Source: JBOGWY01 sp050694015 (lineage in GTDB: Bacteria > Actinomycetota > CADDZG01 > WHSQ01). Taken from it: a DNA stretch of 12,730 nt. The stretch lies in contig JBOGWY010000138.1 in NCBI GenBank assembly GCA_050694015.1, forward strand, positions 1 through 12,730. Reading direction: 5' to 3'. Position 1 is the first letter of the stretch. Every line of letters begins with the position of its first letter. Both the position numbers and the translations under genes were made by a program. The notes beneath the pieces were generated by a model. That model ran no database searches, had not been told where the DNA came from, and saw only the letters and a list, made by a program, of their open reading frames with translations. Positions 1-5,467 of the stretch are shown here, in pieces.

Positions 1-60
1 ACCTCGGAATAGTCCCGGACCGCCATAAGGAAAGCAAGCCCTCCGTCCGATAGATACGTG

Positions 61-1212
61 ATGCCAGCTCTGAGCTCGGATCCATCCGGCCCCGCCCGTC
101 TCCTCGTCGCCGAAGGCGATGAAGGGGTGCGCCGGGATCTGGTAGAGATCCTCGATCGTCGCGGCTACTCATGCGTTGCGGTGGGAAGTGCCACCGAGGC
201 GTTCGATCTCCTGCGCGACGAGACCTTCGAGGCGATCCTGACCGACCTCGACCTCCCCGGCGGCACCGGCCTGGACCTGCTCATGAAGGTCACCACCGAT
301 GGCTCGAACGTGGCCCCCATCGTCGTCACCCGCGCCGATGACCCTTCGGTCGCAGAAGCGGCGATCGAAACCGGCGCGTACGGATACATCATCGAACCCT
401 TCCAGGAGAACGAGGTTCTGATCAACGTCGCGAGCGCGTTGCGGCGCAGACATGCGGAACTCGAGGGCCGTTCACATGCGAACCGGCTCGAGGAGATGGT
501 GCGCGCGCGGACCGGGGAGATGTGGAACTACATCTCGCAGCTAGAGAAGGCCGAGCGCGAGATGAGGACCCTCCAGGACGAGACGATCCAGAGGCTCTCT
601 CTCGCCGCCGAGTTCCGCGACAACGAGAGTCCGCGGCACATCCAGAGGATGAGCCGCTACTGCGCGCTGCTGGCCGACCGGCTGGGACTCAGCGCGGAGC
701 GGTGCGAGCTGATACGCGTGGCGAGCGCCCTCCACGACGTCGGCAAGATCGGTATCCCGGATCACATCCTGCTGAAGCCCGGGAGCCTCAACGCCGGCGA
801 ATGGGAGACGATGAAGCGCCACTGCGGCATCGGACACCGCATCTTGTCCGGTTCGAACTCGGAGCTCCTGAACACCGCGGCGACGATCGCCTTCACGCAC
901 CACGAGCGCTACGACGGGACCGGCTATCCGCAAGGCCTCGCCGGCGAAGACATCCCGCTCGAGGGCCGGATCGCCGCGATCGCAGACGTCTTCGACGCGC
1001 TGACATCGAACAAGGTGTACCGCAGGGCGATCAAGATGTCCGAAGCGATCGCCATCATGAAGGATGAGCGAGGCAAGCAGTTCGATCCGACCTTGCTCGA
1101 TCTGTTCCTCGGCGAGAAGGGTCAGATCCTCGGGATCAAGGAGCGTTACGCCGACCTCCTGGCCGACGAGGTCGAGTTGAACGAGCTGTCGGCGCTCGCC
1201 GCCGAATCCTGA
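61..1212 (+). CDS. Response regulator with receiver domain and HD-GYP c-di-GMP phosphodiesterase domain
   Basis: RpfG-like cytoplasmic two-component output protein, expected to hydrolyse cyclic di-GMP. Of 383 residues, about 13-130 form a receiver domain with phosphoacceptor D62 (TDLDLP), an acidic pocket (E18, D20) and switch T90. Residues about 130-180 look like a charged coiled-coil linker. The HD-GYP domain fills about 180-350: H193, the HD pair H225/D226 in LHDVGKIGIPD, H254, the HH pair H280/H281, and DGTGYP with GYP at 288-290. All core HD-GYP residues are present, so catalysis is likely. The receiver is odd: the near-invariant lysine before PF is glutamate (E112 in IIEPF). I chose ATG at 61. 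GTG at 58 is directly in front, and no good Shine-Dalgarno is seen for either. No partner kinase lies in the window. The family call is firm; the signal and target are unknown. Confidence 0.93.
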   Translation: MPALSSDPSGPARLLVAEGDEGVRRDLVEILDRRGYSCVAVGSATEAFDLLRDETFEAILTDLDLPGGTGLDLLMKVTTDGSNVAPIVVTRADDPSVAEAAIETGAYGYIIEPFQENEVLINVASALRRRHAELEGRSHANRLEEMVRARTGEMWNYISQLEKAEREMRTLQDETIQRLSLAAEFRDNESPRHIQRMSRYCALLADRLGLSAERCELIRVASALHDVGKIGIPDHILLKPGSLNAGEWETMKRHCGIGHRILSGSNSELLNTAATIAFTHHERYDGTGYPQGLAGEDIPLEGRIAAIADVFDALTSNKVYRRAIKMSEAIAIMKDERGKQFDPTLLDLFLGEKGQILGIKERYADLLADEVELNELSALAAES

Positions 1213-1220
1213 TCGCTGCT

Positions 1221-1242
1221 GCCGCGCATTAGGATTCGCGGC
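1221..1242 (+). promoter_or_regulatory. Leaderless promoter of the rpiB-like gene inside an inverted repeat
   Basis: A -10-like TAGGAT at 1230-1235 is followed by 7 bases and then ATG at 1243, the geometry expected of a leaderless actinobacterial transcript. It lies in the 10-base centre of a perfect inverted repeat, GCCGCG (1221-1226) and CGCGGC (1237-1242), which ends exactly before the start codon. The dyad could be an operator, or a weak hairpin after the upstream gene. There is no T-run, so a classical terminator is unlikely. Assigning it as a promoter is inference from motif and spacing. Confidence 0.45.
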
Positions 1243-1707
1243 ATGAAGGTTGGGGTCGGATCCGATGCACGTGATGCGTTGGTCGATGCCGTCGTCAAGG
1301 ATCTCAAGAACCGCGGCCACGAGGTCGTCCTCGTGGGCCCACCCGCGGGCGACGATATCCAGTGGGTCGAGGTCGGCCGCAAGCTCGGGGGTCTCGTCGC
1401 GACCGGAGCGGTAGAAAACGGTGTCCTCTTCTGCTGGACCGGCACGGGAGCGTCGATCGCGGCGAACAAGGTCAGGGGTATCCGCGCCGCACTTTGTACC
1501 GATGCCGAGACGGCAGAGGGGGCGCGCAAGTGGAACGACGCGAACGTGCTCGTGATGAGTCTCCGGCTTACGACTCCCACGGTCGCGTCGGAGATGCTCG
1601 ATGTGTGGTTCGCGACGAAGCCCGATCCGAGCGAGCGCGACAACATCGCTCTCGTGGAGATCGCGCGGCAGAAGGATCGCGAGCAGGCGACCACACCCGT
1701 CGCTTAG
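1243..1707 (+). CDS. RpiB/LacA/LacB-family sugar-phosphate isomerase-like protein, atypical active site
   Basis: Protein of 154 residues with the RpiB/LacAB fold signature: GVLFCWTGTGASIAANK at about 60-76, GIRAALCTDAETAEGAR, then NDANVL at 98-103. In the family this fold isomerises ribose-5-phosphate/ribulose-5-phosphate or related sugar phosphates. The usual catalytic cysteine is kept (C64). However, the N-terminal DHAG motif is SDAR (histidine replaced by A9), the glycine after the cysteine is W65, and the ring-opening histidine of HNDANVL is W97. The protein may therefore act on a different, perhaps already open-chain or non-phosphorylated, substrate. I recall a similar subfamily (FCWTGTG, KWNDANVL) in other actinobacteria but cannot check it here. 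The ATG at 1243 fits a leaderless transcript. Its stop abuts the convergent acyltransferase stop with no gap. The fold call is strong; the ribose-phosphate isomerase activity is doubtful. Confidence 0.85.
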   Translation: MKVGVGSDARDALVDAVVKDLKNRGHEVVLVGPPAGDDIQWVEVGRKLGGLVATGAVENGVLFCWTGTGASIAANKVRGIRAALCTDAETAEGARKWNDANVLVMSLRLTTPTVASEMLDVWFATKPDPSERDNIALVEIARQKDREQATTPVA

Positions 1708-2511
1708 CTACAGGGCCGGCTCGAAGCGTTTGGGATCGCCCAGGTACTCGCGCGCGCTGCGCGCGAGGCGGGCCGCGTGGAAACCGTCCACGTAGCGGTG
1801 ATCCATCGTGGCGCTGATCGTGAACATCGGACGCGCGACGACGTCGCCCTCGACGACCGCCGGCCGTTGCGCCACCTCTCCGACGAGGACCAGGAACGGG
1901 ATGCGGTAATAGGGAGATAGCGGGGCATACGCGTGCTGGATGCCGAACATCCCGACCGACGACACCATCGCGCTCCCGAACGGCTGCCTCGGCAGTCCTC
2001 TTTCCTTAAGATCCATGTTGCGGTCGGTCGTTAACCACGCGGCGAAACGCATCGAGATGCCGAGCAGGCGCCGTGGCGTTCGAGACAGAACCTCCTTCGT
2101 CTTGCCCAGCTCGACGTCCTCGTCGGTCCTGATGCGCCGCGACCGTTCCGACAGCTCCGTGGCGATGTCGATCACCGGCTTGGCGTCGGCGCCCACGACC
2201 TTGACCCCCGACAGATCGTCGCCGGCTCCGGTCGACACGATGAAGAAGACGTCCACGGTCTCGTTGTGGATGAAGTGCTCGCGATACATCCGGACGTTGA
2301 GATCGGGGTTCTCGCCGAGAGCGTGCGCGATGGCCTTGCCCACCACGTGCGTCACGGTCAGCTTGACCCCGGTTGCGGCGCGAGCTTCTTCGATGAAGTC
2401 CAGTATGGCTCCCGCATCGATCTCGAGGTCTCCGTAGATCTGTGGATCGTTCGGATGCCCCCAAGTCGCGGACGTGATCTTGCGCCAGCCCTGGATCTTG
2501 GTCTTCCTCAT
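1708..2511 (-). CDS. Stand-alone 2-oxoacid dehydrogenase E2-type acyltransferase domain
   Basis: Protein of 267 residues matching the catalytic (CAT-like fold) domain of dihydrolipoamide acyltransferases. The C-terminal active-site motif is DHRYVDG, with H238 and D242. The nearby FTISATMDHR and the N-terminal RKI segment are also typical. There is no lipoyl domain and no peripheral-subunit-binding domain, so it cannot serve alone as the swinging-arm core of a 2-oxoacid dehydrogenase. No E1 or E3 gene is nearby. It may transfer acyl groups from a separate lipoyl protein or from CoA; the substrate is unknown. The frame stays open upstream to 2826, but that would overlap the divergent GNAT gene by over 270 bases. 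ATG at 2511 starts where homology starts and has a leaderless -10 box. Its stop abuts the stop of the rpiB-like gene. Confidence 0.83.
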   Translation of the reverse strand: MRKTKIQGWRKITSATWGHPNDPQIYGDLEIDAGAILDFIEEARAATGVKLTVTHVVGKAIAHALGENPDLNVRMYREHFIHNETVDVFFIVSTGAGDDLSGVKVVGADAKPVIDIATELSERSRRIRTDEDVELGKTKEVLSRTPRRLLGISMRFAAWLTTDRNMDLKERGLPRQPFGSAMVSSVGMFGIQHAYAPLSPYYRIPFLVLVGEVAQRPAVVEGDVVARPMFTISATMDHRYVDGFHAARLARSAREYLGDPKRFEPAL

Positions 2512-2517
2512 GTAGCG

Positions 2518-2523
2518 AGTGTA
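2518..2523 (-). promoter_or_regulatory. Predicted leaderless -10 box (TACACT) for the E2-like gene
   Basis: On the minus strand TACACT (TAnnnT) ends six bases before the ATG at 2511, so transcription would start at or next to the start codon. No Shine-Dalgarno sequence is seen. The whole divergent gap to the GNAT start is only 42 bases, so this promoter and the GNAT promoter share one tiny region. The site is inferred from motif and spacing. Confidence 0.45.
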
Positions 2524-2541
2524 GGTAGCGGGACAACCGAC

Positions 2542-2547
2542 GACAAT
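2542..2547 (+). promoter_or_regulatory. Possible leaderless -10 box (GACAAT) for the GNAT gene
   Basis: GACAAT keeps the two most important -10 positions (A2 and T6) and ends six bases before the ATG at 2554, the same spacing as the divergent promoter 20 bases away. The first base is G rather than T, so it is weaker. No ribosome binding site is visible. Inferred. Confidence 0.33.
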
Positions 2548-2553
2548 GGGGGC

Positions 2554-3492
2554 ATGGACGCACCGAGTGGTTACGAGATCAGGGCTCCGCGCCGCGACGA
2601 AACGGCGCGGATAGCCGACGTCCTCATCGCGATGGATGTGAAGGCGTACGGGTCTCCTGACACCGACGAGAACGACATCATCGATGACTGGGCCTACGAG
2701 GGATTCGATATCGACACCGACGCATGGGTCGTCGCCCGCGGTGACGAAATCGTCGGCTACGCGGGCGTGTTTAAGAAGATCCCCGGCCACGTTCTGGAGG
2801 CCTACGGAGGCGTTCACCCGGATCACGAGGGCCGGGGGATCGGCCGTCGCCTCCTCGAGCGTCTCCAGGCTCGGGCAGCGGCCTATCTCGATGAGGCGAA
2901 CAGCGACGAGGTCACGTTACAGAGCTATGCACTCGGGACCGACGAGCGCGCTAAAGATCTGCACCGTGCCCTCGGATTCCGCATCGTTCGGATCGACTGG
3001 TCCATGTCGATCGATCTGACTACGGCCCTCGAGGCGTTCCCCCTGCCGGACGGGATAACCGTGCGTAGGTTCCAGGAGGGTGACGAACACGACGTCCACG
3101 AGGTGATGGAGGCAGCGTTCGTCGATCACTGGCAGTTCAGTCCTACTCCGTACGAGATCTGGCACGAGCGCGCGGTTGCCACCGACACGTTCGATCCCGA
3201 ACTCTGGCTTCTCGCGTTCGACGGAGAGCGCCTCGTCGGCGCTGCGTTGAACGCAGAACGGGCGGGACGCGGCTTCGTCAACGATCTCGGAGTTCTCCGC
3301 GAGGCGCGCAAACGGGGACTCGCTGCGCACCTCCTGTATCGCAGCTTCGAGCTGTTCAAGGCCAGGGGGCACCAGGAGGTCGCGTTGTTCGTGGACTCGG
3401 AGAACCCGACGGGGGCGACCCGGCTTTACGAACGCGTAGGTATGCGTGTCGCCCGGCGCTATGAGTTGTACGGGAAAGAGATCCGGCGCTAG
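2554..3492 (+). CDS. Tandem-domain GNAT acetyltransferase (mycothiol synthase-like)
   Basis: Protein of 312 residues with two GNAT domains. Domain one (about 8-155) has the acetyl-CoA loop near HPDHEGRGIGRRLL (88-101). Domain two (about 165-312) has ARKRGLAAHLL (251-261) and the terminal SENPTGATRLYERVGMRV block (282-299). Length and twin-GNAT layout resemble MshD, which acetylates cysteinyl-glucosamine-inositol in mycothiol synthesis, but many actinobacterial tandem GNATs are not MshD and no other mycothiol gene is here. In domain one the first loop residue (usually Q or R) is E92, so that domain may bind CoA poorly; the second loop looks intact. ATG at 2554 was chosen because upstream extension would run through the divergent E2-like gene. 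The stop lies in a CTAG shared with the next, convergent gene. The substrate is unknown. Confidence 0.85.
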   Translation: MDAPSGYEIRAPRRDETARIADVLIAMDVKAYGSPDTDENDIIDDWAYEGFDIDTDAWVVARGDEIVGYAGVFKKIPGHVLEAYGGVHPDHEGRGIGRRLLERLQARAAAYLDEANSDEVTLQSYALGTDERAKDLHRALGFRIVRIDWSMSIDLTTALEAFPLPDGITVRRFQEGDEHDVHEVMEAAFVDHWQFSPTPYEIWHERAVATDTFDPELWLLAFDGERLVGAALNAERAGRGFVNDLGVLREARKRGLAAHLLYRSFELFKARGHQEVALFVDSENPTGATRLYERVGMRVARRYELYGKEIRR

Positions 3493-3974
3493 ACGACCGC
3501 TCGCGCGTCCTGCGTCCTGGCGGTGCTGAACCCCGCGGCGTACATCGCGAATCCTTGGCGCCCGTGTCTCATCATCAGTGTGTGGTTGAAGCGGAAGGCC
3601 GGCCGCGCAACGGGCGCGAGTAGGTTCAGCGATCGTTTGTTGGTCACGACTTCTTCGTCGAACACGAGCGCGCTGCCCGACGCGTCATCATGGATCGTCC
3701 AGCGCGAGAAGCCCTCGAGATCGCCTTCGAGGTTCGACTCGAGGATGTTGTTCGCACGATCGACGACTTTGAGACGCGAGATGAAGCGCAGGTCGTAGGG
3801 AAGGAACGAGCGGCACCGCAGGTCGAACACGCCTTCGTCCAGCTCCCGCGCCTCCTTCACCTCGCGCCACCACGCCGGGTACGAGCCGAGGTCGTGAAGT
3901 ATCTCGAAGGCCACGGGGGCGGCGACGGCGACCCGCCAGATGCTCTGGAACTTATAGAACGGCTTCCCCGACAT
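3489..3974 (-). CDS. SRPBCC/START-fold (polyketide cyclase/dehydrase-like) protein
   Basis: Protein of 161 residues with SRPBCC (Bet v1/START) traits: an N-terminal strand (FQSIWRVAVAAPVAFEIL), the helix-turn LHDLGSYPAWWREV at about 25-38, where YPxWW is a hallmark, and alternating strands ending in a long helix (RHGRQGFAMYAAG). The fold has a hydrophobic pocket and binds lipids, aromatics or polyketides; the ligand here is unknown. No signal peptide or membrane segment is seen, so it is likely cytoplasmic. I chose ATG at 3974 because the 44 residues upstream in frame are low-complexity and non-homologous in character. A GAAACT box six bases upstream (3981-3986) would allow leaderless initiation; alternatively TATAAG at 4036-4041 gives a roughly 55-base leader. 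The stop is in a CTAG shared with the convergent GNAT gene. Confidence 0.78.
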   Translation of the reverse strand: MSGKPFYKFQSIWRVAVAAPVAFEILHDLGSYPAWWREVKEARELDEGVFDLRCRSFLPYDLRFISRLKVVDRANNILESNLEGDLEGFSRWTIHDDASGSALVFDEEVVTNKRSLNLLAPVARPAFRFNHTLMMRHGRQGFAMYAAGFSTARTQDARAVV

Positions 3975-4014
3975 CCTTGAAGTTTCGGCTTCCTCCGACG
4001 AGTTGGGAAGGGCT

Positions 4015-4032
4015 TTCGACGCATCGGTCGAA
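4015..4032. promoter_or_regulatory. Perfect 6-6-6 inverted repeat, operator-like, between SRPBCC and LVIVD genes
   Basis: TTCGAC (4015-4020), six spacer bases, then GTCGAA (4027-4032): a perfect 6-base dyad. It lies just downstream of the minus-strand TATAAG box, over the predicted transcription start of the SRPBCC gene, where a repressor could block it. It may equally be a 5'-leader hairpin in that transcript. The dyad is seen directly; its role is inferred. Confidence 0.45.
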
Positions 4033-4035
4033 GGT

Positions 4036-4041
4036 CTTATA
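4036..4041 (-). promoter_or_regulatory. Predicted -10 box (TATAAG) toward the SRPBCC gene
   Basis: TATAAG on the minus strand is an A/T-rich island in GC-rich surroundings and matches five of six bases of the TATAAT consensus. It would start transcription near 4029, inside the adjacent dyad. I see no clear -35 box at the usual distance. The same hexamer appears before the SARP gene (11971-11976). Confidence 0.4.
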
Positions 4042-4114
4042 GAGGACCCGCGGTGGCCATGAACGTTCGCCGCTGCGGCGCCTGGGAAGGGCTTGATCAG
4101 CTGCAAAGGTGGAA

Positions 4115-4121
4115 AGGGAGG
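4115..4121 (+). promoter_or_regulatory. Shine-Dalgarno site (AGGGAGG) setting the LVIVD gene start
   Basis: AGGGAGG is followed by five bases and then ATG at 4127, ideal ribosome-binding geometry. It decides for this ATG over the in-frame GTG at 4109, which lies upstream of the site. The signal peptide also begins naturally at this ATG. Confidence 0.7.
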
Positions 4122-4126
4122 CGGCG

Positions 4127-5467
4127 ATGTTTCTTCGTAAGATCTCTGCCGTCGCGGCCGCGCTCACGATGGTGTTTACCGGCGCCGCGACCACTGCGAC
4201 GGCGCGCCAGAGCGAGGACGTTCACTCCGACAACGTGCAGCAACTCGCGCGGGTGCCGATCAAGATCGCGGCCAAGAACGTTGCGGAGGGCTCGGATCTC
4301 GCGTTCCGCGGGAACCTTCTCGTTGCCGGCACGTATCAGGGTGTGGGGTTCTTCAGGATCCTGGAGGACGCGCCGTACCTCAAGCAGATCTCGTTCTTCA
4401 ATTGTCCGGCATCACAGGGGGACGTCTCGATCCGTGGGGATCTCGTGTTCGTCTCGATCAACACGGGCGGCGGGTCGAACACCGGTCGCTCGAACGTCTG
4501 CAACAACACCGACAACTCCCAGGAGAAGGCCGGCGTTCGTGTCGTCGACATCTCTGATCTGCGTCAGCCCCGTCAGGTCGCGTTCGTCGAGACGGATTGC
4601 GGCTCGCACACCCACACTCTTATGCCGGACGGCGACATGAACTACCTCTACATCCAGTCCTATCCGCTGGGTGCGCAAACGCCGACTTGTAGCGTCGTCA
4701 GCCACCGGAAGGTCTCGATCGTCGCGGTTCCCTCGTCGGCACCGGAGAAGGCCAAGGTAGCGAACACGCTCGATGTGTCTCCTCAGATCGGCTGTCACGA
4801 CGTGAGCGTGTTCCCCTCGAAGGACATCGCCGGTGCCGCATGCATCGGAGAGTCCCAGATCTGGGACATCAAGAACCCCGCGCAGCCCGAGATCATCGCC
4901 CGCATCTACAACCCGTTCATCGGTATCCACCACTCGGCGGCACTGACCTGGGACGCGAAGAAGCTCGTGCTCGGCGACGAGTTCGCGGGTTCGGTGACCG
5001 GCGCCTGCGCGGGAAGTCAGCAGAGTCCGATCGGTGCGATGTGGTTCTACGACATCACCGACCCGACCTCGCCGCAGCTGGAGGGGTACTACAACACCCC
5101 GCGCGACGGGCACCCGGGGAGTGCCGAGGAAGCCACCTACATGGCGTGCACGACGCATAACCTTGGGATCCTCCCGATGAAGAACCCCTCCAAGTACATA
5201 GCGACGGTTCCGTACCGGGCCGCGGGGCTGTCGATAGTGGACTTCAGCGACCCCGCCAACCCGGAGGAGATCGGCTTCTACCACCAGCTCACGGGAGGTA
5301 TCCCCGACATCTGGAGCGCGTACTGGTACCAGGGCCGCATCTACACGAACGACAACGGAACCGCCCGTGGAGTGAGTGTGTACGAGATGAAGGGTCTCGA
5401 CGCGAGTGCGGTGCGGTTCTTCCGCGGGGACATGAATCCCCAGACGCAGATACCGAACTTCCGCTAG
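4127..5467 (+). CDS. Secreted LVIVD-repeat beta-propeller protein
   Basis: Protein of 446 residues. It starts with a signal peptide: positive MFLRK, a hydrophobic core at about 6-20 and an AxA-like end near 25-28. The mature part has propeller strands of the LVIVD-repeat type: VRVVDISDLRQPRQVAF (137-153), SQIWDIKNPAQPEIIARI (243-260), MWFYDITDPTSPQLEGYY (305-322) and LSIVDFSDPANPEEIGFY (368-385). Repeated histidine motifs precede blades: HTH at 161-163, CHD at 223-225, HH at 268-269 and H344. Eight cysteines (93, 125, 158, 188, 223, 239, 294, 341) suit extracytoplasmic disulfides. No cell-wall anchor or lipobox is evident. The function of this family is not established; roles as enzyme, metal-binding or surface protein are possible. 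The stop lies in a CTAG shared with convergent hutH. Confidence 0.83.
   Translation: MFLRKISAVAAALTMVFTGAATTATARQSEDVHSDNVQQLARVPIKIAAKNVAEGSDLAFRGNLLVAGTYQGVGFFRILEDAPYLKQISFFNCPASQGDVSIRGDLVFVSINTGGGSNTGRSNVCNNTDNSQEKAGVRVVDISDLRQPRQVAFVETDCGSHTHTLMPDGDMNYLYIQSYPLGAQTPTCSVVSHRKVSIVAVPSSAPEKAKVANTLDVSPQIGCHDVSVFPSKDIAGAACIGESQIWDIKNPAQPEIIARIYNPFIGIHHSAALTWDAKKLVLGDEFAGSVTGACAGSQQSPIGAMWFYDITDPTSPQLEGYYNTPRDGHPGSAEEATYMACTTHNLGILPMKNPSKYIATVPYRAAGLSIVDFSDPANPEEIGFYHQLTGGIPDIWSAYWYQGRIYTNDNGTARGVSVYEMKGLDASAVRFFRGDMNPQTQIPNFR

Larger units (their letters stand above)
4004..4094 (+). repeat. Exact 12-bp direct repeat pair in the 152-bp intergenic region
   Basis: TGGGAAGGGCTT occurs at 4004-4015 and again at 4083-4094, 79 bases apart. 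The copies flank the TTCGAC/GTCGAA dyad, the TATAAG box, the palindrome GAACGTTC (4061-4068) and a small CGCCG-ctg-CGGCG hairpin (4068-4080). A pair of identical 12-mers in 152 bases is unlikely by chance. They could be paired binding sites for a regulator of one or both divergent genes. Presence is certain; function is inferred. Confidence 0.5.

Noticed and set aside
541..1320. 259-codon minus-strand frame opposite the HD-GYP gene
   Set aside because: Runs across two well-supported plus-strand genes and has composition typical of an antisense shadow.
2266..2553. N-terminal extension of the GNAT protein by 96 codons
   Set aside because: It is antisense to the E2-like coding region. GNAT homology begins just after ATG 2554.
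2512..2826. N-terminal extension of the E2-like protein by 105 codons
   Set aside because: It would overlap the start of the divergent GNAT gene by over 270 bases, and the extra residues match nothing in E2 enzymes.
4061..4068. GAACGTTC as a LexA (SOS) box
   Set aside because: Actinobacterial LexA sites need GAAC and GTTC separated by about four bases. Here they are joined, so it is only a short palindrome.
4412..5284. 290-codon minus-strand frame opposite the LVIVD gene
   Set aside because: No recognisable motif, no ribosome site, and the opposite strand has a signal peptide and repeat motifs.
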